NCBI RefSeq assembly: GCF_002803155.1
Contig: NZ_NNBP01000031.1
Span: 41,084 to 105,083, forward strand
Reading direction: 5' to 3'
DNA length: 64,000 bases
Origin: Streptomyces sp. CB02959
GTDB lineage: Bacteria > Actinomycetota > Actinomycetes > Streptomycetales > Streptomycetaceae
Below, in pieces: positions 45,001 to 51,013 of the stretch; within the stretch, counting starts at the first letter, position 1, and each line of letters opens with the position of its first letter. The notes under the pieces were generated by a model. It was not told the DNA's origin, made no database searches, and worked only from the letters and a program-made list of their open reading frames with translations. The position numbers were made by a program, and so were the translations under genes.

Positions 45001-48000
45001 GGCCGCGGACGTCGGACTCGTTGCGCCCCAGGAACGGGTGCAGCCGCTCCCGCAGCGCCAGCGGGGCCAGCACGGACGGCGCCCCGTCGGTCGGCTCGAC
45101 CCAGCAGCGAACCTTGTCGAACGGGTAGGCCGGCAGTGACACCCGGCGTCCTGCGGGCAGCAGGTCCCAGTCCACGCTCCGGCCGGCGACCCAGGTCGTG
45201 GCGAGCTCGTGCGCGGGCAACTCCCGCCGGCCCGCGAGATATCCGTCGACGGCCGCAAGCGCGGACCGCTTGTCCGCGGCCACGAACGCCCAGCGGTGCG
45301 GCAGCTCGTTCCTGCCCACCCGCAGCGTGAACGCGATGTCGGGGAGGTCGGCCTCCCGCGCCCCGGCGAGATGGTCGCGGAAGGTGGCCAGCCAGCGCCC
45401 GAGCGCGGCCTCGTTCATCGCCGAGAACACGAACAGCTGCTCGCCGAACGGCTCGCGGCGCACCGGGCGTTCGGGGTATTCCTCCAGGATGAGGTGGGAG
45501 TTCATCCCGCCGGCGCCGATCGAGGTGATGCCGGCCCGCCGGGGCGGGGCGATCTGCCGGCCGTCAGCGGGGACGGCCGCCGGCTTCCAGTCGGTGAGCG
45601 ACTGCTGCACCCGGAACGGTGTGTCGGCGAAATCGATGTCCGGGTTGAGTTCCGCGCTGTGCAGGGACGGCACGAGTCTGCCGTGCCGGAACTGGAGCAG
45701 CACCTTCGCCAGCCCGATCATGCCGGCCGCCGCGAGCAGATGCCCCATGTTGGCCTTGACGGAGCCGAGCGCGCAGAACTGCCGGTCCGCGGTGTACTTC
45801 CGGTACGCCGAGGTCATCGCCCGGACCTCGATCGGGTCGCCCAGCGCGGTGCCCGAGCCGTGGCCCTCGACGTAGCCGATCGTCCTGGGATCGACCCCGG
45901 CGTCGTCGAGCGCCTTCTCGATCGCCCGGGCCTGCATGACCGGGTTCGGCACGGTGAAGCCGTTGCGGACACCGGCGTTGGACAGTGCGGTGCCGCGGAT
46001 CACGGCGTGGATGTGGTCGCCGTCGCGCTCGGCGTCGACGAGCGGCTTGAGCACCACCGCGCCGACGCCCTCGCCGAGGATGGTGCCGTCCACCCCGTGG
46101 CCGTAGCTGCGGATCACGTCGGAGGTGCCGGTGGTGAAGTGCTCCTGGGACGAGGTGATGAGGTTGTACGGGTGCAGCATCAGGTTGATGCCGCCGGCGA
46201 CCACCATCCGGCACTCGCCGGCCCGCAGCATCTGCACGGCCTGGTGCACACACGTCGACGACGCCGAGCACATGGTGTCCACGAAGATCGACGGCCCGGT
46301 CAGGCCGTAGAAGTAGGACAGCATGTTGGGGATCGTGCCGGTGTAGCTGCCGGTCTGCGGGGCGCCGCGGGTGAGGCTGTTCTGGAAGCCGTACAGGTTG
46401 TAGTGGTTGCTCATCGTTCCCACGAGCACACCGACATCGCCCTGGTAGCGGCGCTGGATGGTCTCCCGGGAGTAGCCGGCATCCTCCAGTGCCTGCACGC
46501 CGACCTGGAGGAAGAGCCGCACCTCCGGGGACATCTGCTCGGCCTCGCGCTTGGAGATGCGGAAGTAGCGGGGGTCGAACGCGTCGATGTCGCGCAGGAA
46601 CGTGCCGGTCCGGATCACGGTCTTGCCCGGCACCGCCCGGTCGCGGTCGTGGACGTCGGCGTGGTTCCAGCGGTCGGCGGGGATCTCCTCGAAGGCGTGC
46701 CGGCCGCTCTCCAGCAGTTCCCACAGCTCATCGAGGTTGTCGGCGCCCGGATAGCGCCCGGACACGCCGATGATGGCGATGTCGTGGCGGTCGTCGTCGC
46801 GGTGGGGCTCACGGACGAGGGCGGCTCGGGTCTCCACCGGAGCCTCGGCCCGCGCGGCCGGGACGTCCGAGACGACGGCCGGAGCCTCCGGCGCGTCCGC
46901 CGGTATCCCCGTCTCCGTCCTCGTCCCCGTCCCCTCGGCCTTCGCCAGCACCGCCGCCAGCTGCTCCGGCCGTGATTCCACGAAGTGCGCCGCCACGTCG
47001 GCGATGTTGAGGTACTCGAAGAAGATCGTCTTGGACAGTGGTCCGAACTGCTTCTCCAACCGGGTGGTCACGCCCAGGATGCCCAGCGAGTCGATGCCGT
47101 ACTCGACGAGGTTGGTGGTCGGGTCCAGGTCCTCCGGAGCGTGCCGGAGGACCTCGGCGATGACGCCCGTCAGCAGCTTCTCGGCCCGCTGTTGCAGGTC
47201 GCCGGCCTTGACGGCGTCACCTGGCGACGCCGTGCGGGTCGGTGCCCGGGGGACGGCTGCCCGGGTGACCGGTGCGGTTCGTTGGGGCACGGCCAGGGAG
47301 GCTTCGGCCCCGTAGGCGACGACGAGGTGTACGGGGGCGTCGGCGCGCAGGGACCGGCCGAAGGCGCGCAGCCCGTCCTCGGTGGGCAGGGGCTCCCAGC
47401 CGCGCTCGCTGCGCATCGACTCCCGGGTGACCTCGTCCGTGGTCATGCCGCCGTCGGCCCACAGCGGCCAGCTCACCGCCACCGTGCGGCCGCTGCGCTC
47501 GCCCGCGTCGACCAGGGTCTGCCGGTGCCCGGCGAACGCGTCCAGGAAGGCGTTGGCCGCCGCGTAGTCGGACTGCCCCGGCTGGCCGTAGACCCCGGCG
47601 ACCGAGGAGAACAGCACGAAGAAGTCCAGGTCGAGGTGGCGGGTGGCGGCGTCGAGGTGGAGTGCGCCCCGGACCTTCGGGGCGGTCACCCGGCGGACGT
47701 CGGAGAGGTCCTTGCGCAGCAGGTACTGGTCGCGCAGCACGCCGGCCGCGTGGACGACGCCGTGCAGCGCGCCGTGCTCCCGCACGATCGTCCCGACCGC
47801 GGTGCGCACGGCCTCGGCGTCGGTGACATCGACCGGCAGGCAGTGCGCGTCGATGCCCTCGGCGCGCAGGGACGTCACGGAGCCGTCCGCGGACCGGCCG
47901 CTGAGCACGACCGTCGCCTGCGCGCGGCCGAGGTAGCGGGCGAGGTGCCGGCCGATGCCACCCAGGCCACCGGTCACCCAGTACACACCGCCGGCCCGCA

Positions 48001-51000
48001 GTTCGGGCACCCGCGGACCGGCGTCCAGCGGCGTCTCGACCGGTTCGCGCACCTGCCGGGTACCGTCGGCGGTATAGCGGATCTCGGTGTCGGCGGAGCC
48101 GTCGGCGCACTCCTCGCGCACGATCCGTGCGACGTCCGCCGGGGAGGCGGCCGGCAGTCTGGGGACGCGGACCACCCGGCCCGAGACGAGCGGGTTCTCC
48201 TGCGCGACGGTGCGGAACAGGGCGGCCAGCGGTGTGTGGAAGTGCGCCGGCACCCGGTCGTCGACGAGCACCACGAACCGGTGCTGTTCCTTGGGGCGGG
48301 TGGCGAGCAGCCGTTGGACCTCTGCGAACGCCTGGTCCGTCACCGCGTCGACGCCGTCGGCCGGGCGGGCCGGCGCGACCTCCGGCAGGGCCGGGGTGTG
48401 GGCCGTGCGGGCGCAGCCGTCGGGGTTCGGCGGCCGGTCGATCCACTGCGAGGTCGCGGTGACCAGGCGCGAACCCGCGTCGGTGGTGCGCTGGGCGAGG
48501 CCCCGCAGGCTGGCGCTGAGGACACCGTCGCCGTCGCACAGGTCGATGTCGAACGTGGCGAGCGCCCCGGATCCCCCGCTGCGCCGGACCCACGCCCAGG
48601 TCTCGGCCGGGCAGGGCCGGTGGACCCGCAGCTCGTCGAGGGCGAAGGCCAGCGTCGGGCCGGCCGCCTCGCCCATCAGGATCACCGAGGTCTGGAACGC
48701 GGCGTCCAGCAGGCTCGGCGGCAGGACGTACCCGCCAGCCTCCGTCGGCCGGATGCGGGCGAGAGCCTCGTCCCGTCCCACCCGGACCTCGCGCAACGCG
48801 CGCATCGCCGGCCCGTATTCCAGGTGCTGGGCGCGCAGTTGCGCGTAGATCGCGTCGGTGTCGTGCGGGGTGCGGCAGGATGCGCGCAGGGCGTTCAGGT
48901 CCAGCGGGGGCGGTTCCGGCATCGGGGCGCGCTCGGCGGAGCCGGTGCTGTGCGGTGTGCCGTCCTGGAGAAAGGCGAAGGCGGCCGTGTCGTCCCCACG
49001 CGGCGTCAGTTCGAGACGCACCTCGGTCGGTTCGTCGACGAACAGCGGCCGCAGCCATGCGATGTCGCGGAGCCGGACCGCCGTGTCCGCCGGGGCCGCG
49101 TACGCCACGGCGGCCCGCGCCATCTCCAGGTACGCGACCGCGGGTAGCACCCGCCGGCCGTGGACCCGGTGGGCGTCGAGGAACGGCTCGGATCCGGTGA
49201 AGGTGGAGGTGTAGCGGTGCTGCGTGAGGTCGGAGGTGTTGCGGTGGACCAGCGGGTGCAGCGTCGCGGAGTCCGGCGTCCCGGGCGGCGGCGCGGCATA
49301 CCAGTGCCGGTCCCGGGCGAACGGGTAGGTCGGCAGCCGCACACGGTGCGCCCCGGGGTGCTCGGGCCAGTCGGCCGTCCCGCCGCGCACCCATGACTCG
49401 GCCGCGGCCAAAAGGTCCGGTCCGGCGCCGCCGGGGTTGCGCACCTCGCCCGCGGCTACCGACTCCAGTGCCGCGACGAGCTGTTGCCGGTCCGCGACGA
49501 CGCATGCCGCCCGGGCCCGCATCGGTTCTCGGCCGGCCCGGAGGGTATGGGCGATGTCGGCCAGTGACTGGCGGGGCCGAAGCGCGTGCTCGGGGGCCCG
49601 CAGATGCTCCCGTAACCGGTCGGCGAGGGCCCGCAGCCGCTCGGGATTCTTCGCCGAGAGCGGGACGACGTACGGTCCCGGCACCTCGACGGCCGGCCGG
49701 GCGCCGGGGTGTTCCTCCAGCAGCACATGGGCGTTGGTCCCGCCGAACCCGAACGAGCTGACGCCCGCCCGGCGCGGCGCGCCCTCGCCCGCCGGCCACG
49801 GCCGGGTCTCGCCGACGACGTAGAACGGGCTGCCGGCCAGGTCGATCAGCGGGTTCCGGGTGTGGAAGTTGACCGTGGCCGGCAGCATCCCGGTGGCCAT
49901 CGCGGCGATCGCCTTCACCACGCCCGCGACGCCCGCGGCCGACTCCAGATGGCCGATGTTGGTCTTGATCGAGCCGATGCCGGTGCTGTCCGGCCGCGGT
50001 CGGGTGCCGTGGGCGTCGTGGAGGTTCTGGAAGGCGCGCTTGAGGCCGAGGATCTCGATCGGGTCGCCGACCGGTGTGCCCGGCCCGTGGGCCTCGATGT
50101 AGCCGACGGTGTCGGGGGCGATGCCGGCGCGGGTGTAGACGTCCTCGATCAGCGTGGCCTGCGCGGCCGGGTTGGTCACGGTAAGCGAGTTGGTCCGGCC
50201 GCCGTGGTTGGTGCCGACGCCCTTGATCACCGCGTATACGGGGTCATCGTCCGCCAGTGCCCGGGCCAGCGGCTTGAGCAGCAGGACCGCGCCGCCCTCG
50301 CCGCGCACGAACCCGTCGGCGCCCCGGTCGAAGGCGTGCGAGGTGCCGGTGGGGGAGAGCATGCCGGCCTTGCTGAATGCCACGAACAGCTTCGGCGACC
50401 AGCACAGGTTCACCCCGCCGGCCAGCGCCAGCTCGCAGTCGCCGTTGCGCAGTGCGGTGACGGCCTCGTAGAGCGAGACCAGGGAGCTGGCACAGGCGGT
50501 GTCGTTGGCGAGACTGGGGCCGCGGAAGTCGAAGAAGTAGGAGATCCGGTTGGCGACAACGGAGAACGCGGTGCCGGTGGGGAAGTAGCCGTCGGTCGGT
50601 ACGTTGTCGCGTTCGATCAGCTCGGCGTAGTCGGCGTGGGAGACACCCATGAACACGCCGGTGCGGCTGCCCGCGAGCTCGCTCGCCCGGTAGCCGGCGT
50701 CTTCGACGGCCTGCCAGGCGAGCTCCAGCGCGAACCGCTGCTGCGGGTCCATGGTCTCCGCCTCGCGCGGAGAGATGTTGAAGAAGGCCGCGTCGAAGCG
50801 GTCGGCGTCCTCGACGAACCCGGCCCAGACGCTGTTGGTCCTCTCCCCGTCCTCGCGTGGATCGCCGAAGTAGCGTTCCTTGGACCAGCGTTCGGCGGGC
50901 ACCTCGGTGATCAGCGAGCGTCCCGCCGCGAGGTGGCCGAACAGTTCGGTCAGGGTGTCGGCACCGGGGAACCGCAGGGCGAGACCGGTGATCGCGATGT

Positions 51001-51013
51001 CGTCGGCGGTCAT
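31772..51013 (-). CDS. chxE: AT-less (trans-AT) type I polyketide synthase of a glutarimide/cycloheximide-type pathway
   Basis: A single 6413-residue protein with five modules and no acyltransferase domain: KS-DH-KR-ACP, KS-B-ACP, KS-KR-ACP, KS-ACP, KS-DH-KR-MT-ACP, then a terminal condensation domain. KS cysteines are 174, 1582, 2541, 3678 and 4422; ACP serines are 1309, 2311, 3437, 4167 and 5941. No thioesterase is present. ATG 51013 overlaps the amidotransferase stop by four bases (ATGA); the open frame upstream to 51568 is antisense-like noise inside that gene. The domain order, read with a malonamyl starter, predicts exactly the cycloheximide/actiphenol carbon skeleton, hence the symbol chxE by analogy with the described cluster (my recall of the symbol, not verified). 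Malonyl units come from the discrete acyltransferase at 53298-54143. Confidence 0.93.
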   Translation of the reverse strand: MTADDIAITGLALRFPGADTLTELFGHLAAGRSLITEVPAERWSKERYFGDPREDGERTNSVWAGFVEDADRFDAAFFNISPREAETMDPQQRFALELAWQAVEDAGYRASELAGSRTGVFMGVSHADYAELIERDNVPTDGYFPTGTAFSVVANRISYFFDFRGPSLANDTACASSLVSLYEAVTALRNGDCELALAGGVNLCWSPKLFVAFSKAGMLSPTGTSHAFDRGADGFVRGEGGAVLLLKPLARALADDDPVYAVIKGVGTNHGGRTNSLTVTNPAAQATLIEDVYTRAGIAPDTVGYIEAHGPGTPVGDPIEILGLKRAFQNLHDAHGTRPRPDSTGIGSIKTNIGHLESAAGVAGVVKAIAAMATGMLPATVNFHTRNPLIDLAGSPFYVVGETRPWPAGEGAPRRAGVSSFGFGGTNAHVLLEEHPGARPAVEVPGPYVVPLSAKNPERLRALADRLREHLRAPEHALRPRQSLADIAHTLRAGREPMRARAACVVADRQQLVAALESVAAGEVRNPGGAGPDLLAAAESWVRGGTADWPEHPGAHRVRLPTYPFARDRHWYAAPPPGTPDSATLHPLVHRNTSDLTQHRYTSTFTGSEPFLDAHRVHGRRVLPAVAYLEMARAAVAYAAPADTAVRLRDIAWLRPLFVDEPTEVRLELTPRGDDTAAFAFLQDGTPHSTGSAERAPMPEPPPLDLNALRASCRTPHDTDAIYAQLRAQHLEYGPAMRALREVRVGRDEALARIRPTEAGGYVLPPSLLDAAFQTSVILMGEAAGPTLAFALDELRVHRPCPAETWAWVRRSGGSGALATFDIDLCDGDGVLSASLRGLAQRTTDAGSRLVTATSQWIDRPPNPDGCARTAHTPALPEVAPARPADGVDAVTDQAFAEVQRLLATRPKEQHRFVVLVDDRVPAHFHTPLAALFRTVAQENPLVSGRVVRVPRLPAASPADVARIVREECADGSADTEIRYTADGTRQVREPVETPLDAGPRVPELRAGGVYWVTGGLGGIGRHLARYLGRAQATVVLSGRSADGSVTSLRAEGIDAHCLPVDVTDAEAVRTAVGTIVREHGALHGVVHAAGVLRDQYLLRKDLSDVRRVTAPKVRGALHLDAATRHLDLDFFVLFSSVAGVYGQPGQSDYAAANAFLDAFAGHRQTLVDAGERSGRTVAVSWPLWADGGMTTDEVTRESMRSERGWEPLPTEDGLRAFGRSLRADAPVHLVVAYGAEASLAVPQRTAPVTRAAVPRAPTRTASPGDAVKAGDLQQRAEKLLTGVIAEVLRHAPEDLDPTTNLVEYGIDSLGILGVTTRLEKQFGPLSKTIFFEYLNIADVAAHFVESRPEQLAAVLAKAEGTGTRTETGIPADAPEAPAVVSDVPAARAEAPVETRAALVREPHRDDDRHDIAIIGVSGRYPGADNLDELWELLESGRHAFEEIPADRWNHADVHDRDRAVPGKTVIRTGTFLRDIDAFDPRYFRISKREAEQMSPEVRLFLQVGVQALEDAGYSRETIQRRYQGDVGVLVGTMSNHYNLYGFQNSLTRGAPQTGSYTGTIPNMLSYFYGLTGPSIFVDTMCSASSTCVHQAVQMLRAGECRMVVAGGINLMLHPYNLITSSQEHFTTGTSDVIRSYGHGVDGTILGEGVGAVVLKPLVDAERDGDHIHAVIRGTALSNAGVRNGFTVPNPVMQARAIEKALDDAGVDPRTIGYVEGHGSGTALGDPIEVRAMTSAYRKYTADRQFCALGSVKANMGHLLAAAGMIGLAKVLLQFRHGRLVPSLHSAELNPDIDFADTPFRVQQSLTDWKPAAVPADGRQIAPPRRAGITSIGAGGMNSHLILEEYPERPVRREPFGEQLFVFSAMNEAALGRWLATFRDHLAGAREADLPDIAFTLRVGRNELPHRWAFVAADKRSALAAVDGYLAGRRELPAHELATTWVAGRSVDWDLLPAGRRVSLPAYPFDKVRCWVEPTDGAPSVLAPLALRERLHPFLGRNESDVRGLRYGTDLHLADLLDYGYRLDRAPAVVPTFAMDLALATAKVSGFAAPASVHDLRVLRPIDWSTTTRLVTEFADGQGTVRTDDGSVAVEFTVRAATAPTGRIEPAGLRQVLTREEFLAELAAGGLDYKPTSCAVDGVFRGPDGRTVLSLGRPEFQQDHVRRNVTVEPFVLAALAQGVQWEAKRAGARDWPRVTLNHIAEIHVRDGAPVAHLVFGDDRILLAGAAGEVVGELVGVRRGVTGAEPAERPLPQTDRTPATPVPAAARPAAPVGSAPEEALVDALRSIAAGILKFAPEELDPSTGLDAFGFDSISLVTFAEQIRERFGVRVSPAVFFDVNSLSGLGTHLADEHGVSVTDTDAAGEPQPTHVVAADPRTPIAVVGAAGRFPDARDLDEYWANLVAGKDSVTAFPWHRYDAEQREALRARDFPQRMGALDDIDAFDAAFFRVLPREAELMDPQHRLALETVWQALEHSAYRPTDLPANTGVFIGVTGNDYASLLTALGVAPDAFTSTGTTHSILANRISYLLDVRGPSEPVDTACSSSLVAVHRAMDAIRSGACDMAVAGGVNVLLGTDTFVSAHRAGMLSPDGLCKTFDADANGYVRGEGVGVVVLKSLAAAERDGDAILGVLRGSAYNHGGRANSLTAPNADAQAELVTAAVGDLDPDTIGYIETHGTGTALGDPVEVRALRTAFRRLGRTNDAACGLGSVKTNIGHLESAAGIAGLLKVLLALRHGVLPATRHLRQVNPYIELDGGPFHLVRENEPWPQPRHRDGSPAPRRAGVSSFGFGGVNAHVVVEEYVPGDEEERGVDHEVVDGRVVVPLSARTAAQLTDRARDLLAHLEKSDGVPLRSLARSLQAGREEMAERVGWVVSSHSELADRLQQFIATGDRSPDDGGRSGSSSGDLIQRWVGGASVDWRAESGDTGPTPRRAHLPGYPFARERFWLPGSAKAAAEEQTEERSTDKGDAGSARGTALLTPRWAPAPATPAIPGARYGRQVVILCGIEGAVPGAVRLETAGRRPETRLRNLSWQLAKTLRDLDAERGRTLVQVVTDTPALAGLLRTAAKEDPRIAGQVIVVDGAEDRAGSDLATVVAENARAAEDLIVYRDGVRHTRAWVRTETSPGAGAPWRDGGVYLITGGAGGIGGLTARHIAAEVRRPTLVLAGRSPGDGRVERLLADLRQAGAAARYVRADVSRWEEMRHLVAEAGDITGIVHAAGVVRDALLAEKTAEQWDEVLAAKVDGLLNLDRATEHCPLEFVLAFSSGAGLTGNPGQADYATANAFLDDFAAVRNARVADGRRSGRTLSVAWPLWADGGMRVGDRTRAYLWADRGLAPMPTEDGFRALRDAWQAGADGADQVWVHHGDLDRLPAGTPASAPTPTATLAPASASSPASPVPPGGAPAVLDGLLRLFCEVTKLAPDAVDPDRPLPDIGLDSVMVLQLNRELARTYPGVSATLFYEHPTLRSVADRLAGTAPGAVRTERPTGGSERRPARPEPPATGPDEPIAIIGLSGRYPGAADPEQFWDNLTAGRDGIREIDRWPLEGFFEPDRNTAVANGRSYSKWGGFLDDFAAFDPRFFGIAPRDAYAMDPQERLFVQAAWEVLEDAGYPRARLADRHGHRVGVFAGVTKVGHARHGVGRLPSGELVVPGLSFASLSARASYLLDLRGPSLTLDTMCSASLTAVHEACAQLRSGACEVAIAGGVNLYTHPLDYVELCRSGMLSPDRRCPSFGAGGHGFVPGEGVGCVLLKPLWRAEADGDRILAVIRGSSVNHGGRTTGYTVPSPVAQAALVREALDRAGVSARQIGCVEAHGTGTELGDPIEITGLTKAFEQDTADRQYCAIGSVKSGIGHLEAAAGVAGLTKVVLQLGHRQLVPSLHADEPNPNIDFASTPFRLQRELSPWHSEGPRIAAVSSFGAGGSNAHVIVEEYPVQPTDGTADSAAQVVVLSARTPEQLTASVDRLAGFLDRHPDTDLADLAFTLQVGREAMAERYAVAVSSIAELRSSLAAGRGHRGAVEATGGLLAELTGDSDLQELLVERWLAAGKLSKVAALWASGAQVDWERLHQGARRRVVSLPTYPFATERFWIGDLARPESAPAAGAVPAPVPEPVAVPAPTPAAPPSVAEPSNLDVLVPAVVREKIARALALEIDEIVGGLAFADYGLDSILAIRVVHQLNEALSLDLPTSVVFDHSTADRLTAHLLTEYGDAIVPTEGGPEPTMAAGPAATPWTGPASAVAPVSIAAPVPVPVPVPDTRPDDRAANGAREPIAVVGMSGRFPGADSLDELWTHLADGDDLVTEATRFDLDGVSACTRGGFLSRIDEFDAMFFGISGIEAAVMDPQQRLLLEESWKALEDAGYSGRTGRERCGVYVGAWAGDYQQLLDRDAPAQTLWGNMTSVIPSRVSYFLDLKGPAIAVDTSCSSSLVAIDLACKDLWSGETSMALAGGVFLQSTPRLYGLAGRAGMLSPTGRCHTFDHRADGFVPGEGVGVVVLKRLADALADGDHIHGVIKASGVNQDGATNGITAPSSVSQESLLGEVYERFGVDVERIGLIEAHGTGTRLGDPIEFRALDRAFRARTAKTEYCALGSLKTNIGHTQFAAGVAGVLKVLLAFRHGQIPASLHFESANEAIALAGSPFYVSTRTHRWETPAGVPRCGVVSSFGASGTNAHLVLEAAPPVTRTAAPQTEHVVRLSARTEEQLAEQRHRLAAHLRAEPSLDLGNLAYTLDVGRARLTHRFACLVRDRDELLGVLDGTLPARRPDDDRAPARGRRIPLPTYPFARDRHWPAPDDHRVTLTRTDGLLRDHVVQGRRILPAVAHLELARRASGTGLPLRMRHVTWVRPLEVADDPVEVCVELRPVGEGDGGHRFAITTGTTVCCEGRIAPSDAPRPARVDLAALRAACPETVSADRIRAALLAKDIDHGPTLRAIRRAHVGAGTVLAELTLPGAAEAGVLTPALLDSAIQASVAAHLGELTDTAVPFALDRLDLFAPCPPTMWAVVRGGASGPLDKLDIDLVDGDGEVCVRLTGYSARRTAGAARTAPVVQQPDPAALFAPVWDPIDASEAPVPSPADRVLVVGRPAMPETAPERVQEPVPESALSWPLPPSADLDEVTAALRDLGPIDHLVWSVPEPALDPTDAAGYAAAQDNGVVPAFRMIKALIAAGYDARPLGITLVTTRALATHAQEPVQPAHAGLHGLFGSLGREYPQWTVRRVDLDGPEWPADLAALPARSPDDAWVRRAGQWLARRWAPCAAPARPVYREGGVYVVIGGAGGLGTAWTRHVVREYGAHVTWIGRRAHDASVEEKLRSITGRGTVRYLSADAADPAALRRAVEEVGRHHPRIHGVVQAALVLRDSTLARMDEATLRTALRAKVDVTTAMAEVFGGVELDFVVLLSSMQSFTTAAGQGNYAAGCTFSDAYAHALGTHWETPVKVMNWGWWGSLGSVTSAFYQERMRRSGLVSIEPPEGLAALDALLGGDQRQLAFVRTDERNTLANFAHDTEVTAHEPAPKPGRIPGGLTTGPGGTDDRMDEVVRWRRTERDPWLAKVLSAQLAALDPDSVRPAYAAWWEHAQRVLVPATGPVEEVLGQWDRRCAQWSADPDRRAELRLASATLAALPDILTGRTRPTDVMFPRGSMELVEGCYRDNHVADVFNRAMTRAAVAVVTERLRREPGARLRILEIGAGTGGTSVGMFAALKPYQDSIETYLYTDLSKAFLNHARTSYGPDVPYLDWRRFDVERPLAGQDIAEGSFDLVIAANVLHATRDTRTTLRNAKAALRAGGWLLLNELSAFDLFSHVTFGLLEGWWLFDDRSLRIPGSPALSPESWREVLAGEGFRTVGFPLEQALPLGQQIIAAESDGVARQQVEPASPGSPSTGPAPEPIDRTAEAASSPTPMPSPAPPSRAEVTALLLDRAASILGIPVDRIDPSVPLADYGLDSILVLQLTNALRADFGDDVPATLLFDVESVDGLAAHFAGPAGRRGNLSSGQLTMYQDQQRWPESAAYNLPLLFELHGEVDEPALERAVRAQTEIHPVLSAVFGERNGVPYMDIDPTRAPSFDRVTLTAASREAQLAALRELVEVPFDLATGPLVRAHLVSLPGRRRLLLLTAHHILIDGTSTAVLVRTLKAAYRGEGEPGGRTGYGDFVAWEEALLDGPRAARHRDYWLGELTGIGPRTPLALPYDRPHDPKRLPRAAVIRTRLSPTLATTLADTAREHRVSVATVLFSTFVRFLRRQTGQDDLVLGMTTVARYEERFQNVVGQFANCLPLRCTDTGGFSELLASVQRTMVAGIEHGAYPLREISRAVGADKEPLILTNFLFQNFAGAELLTSDAPSVDGGLDLRRFDDLPYAGEYVLAAECYREGDGYKLFLKYDTHVFDEATARRMADEWQEVIRHEVARHGVAPRETEAS
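33060..38212 (-). other. PKS module 5: KS-DH-KR-MT-ACP
   Basis: KS5 (about 4268-4680), Cys4422 in DTSCSSSL, EAHGTGT, KTNIGH. DH5 (about 4790-5040): HVVQGRRILP and DSAIQ. KR5 (about 5100-5470): GGAGGLG near 5273 and GNYAAGCTF. C-methyltransferase (about 5590-5850): SAM motif EIGAGTGG near 5683. ACP5: YGLDSILVL, Ser5941. It predicts a double bond next to a methylated alpha carbon. It is the only methyltransferase in the synthase. Confidence 0.85.
38410..40500 (-). other. PKS module 4: KS-ACP
   Basis: KS4 (about 3505-3935), Cys3678 in DTMCSASL, EAHGTGT, KSGIGH; then a long linker and ACP4 (YGLDSILAI, Ser4167). No reductive domain, so the beta-keto group survives. In the predicted product it becomes the ring ketone or phenol oxygen. 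Confidence 0.85.
40590..43890 (-). other. PKS module 3: KS-KR-ACP
   Basis: KS3 (about 2375-2800), Cys2541 in DTACSSSL, ETHGTGT, KTNIGH. KR3 (about 3020-3330) with TGGAGGIG near 3143 and GQADYATANAF. ACP3: IGLDSVMVL, Ser3437. No dehydratase, so the beta-hydroxyl is kept, matching the side-chain alcohol of cycloheximide. Confidence 0.85.
43960..46790 (-). other. PKS module 2: KS-B-ACP branching module (glutarimide formation)
   Basis: KS2 (about 1410-1830) has Cys1582 in DTMCSASST, VEGHGSGT and KANMGH. The domain at about 1960-2240 has a DH-like double-hotdog outline but lacks the HxxxGxxxxP and DxxxQ motifs, as in branching (B/X) domains of rhizoxin- and glutarimide-type synthases. ACP2: GFDSISL, Ser2311. 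KS-B-ACP modules catalyse Michael addition of malonyl to the enoyl chain; attack by the starter amide nitrogen then closes the glutarimide. The function is transferred from described systems. Confidence 0.8.
46979..51013 (-). other. PKS module 1: KS-DH-KR-ACP
   Basis: KS1 (residues about 4-425): Cys174 in DTACASS, His in EAHGPGT and KTNIGH. DH1 (about 590-850): HRVHGRRVLP and DAAFQ both intact. KR1 (about 1000-1190): TGGLGGIG and catalytic Tyr in SDYAAANAF near 1148. ACP1: YGIDSL, Ser1309. It should accept malonamyl from the discrete ACP and yield an alpha,beta-unsaturated C5 amide thioester, the acceptor for module 2. Confidence 0.85.
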
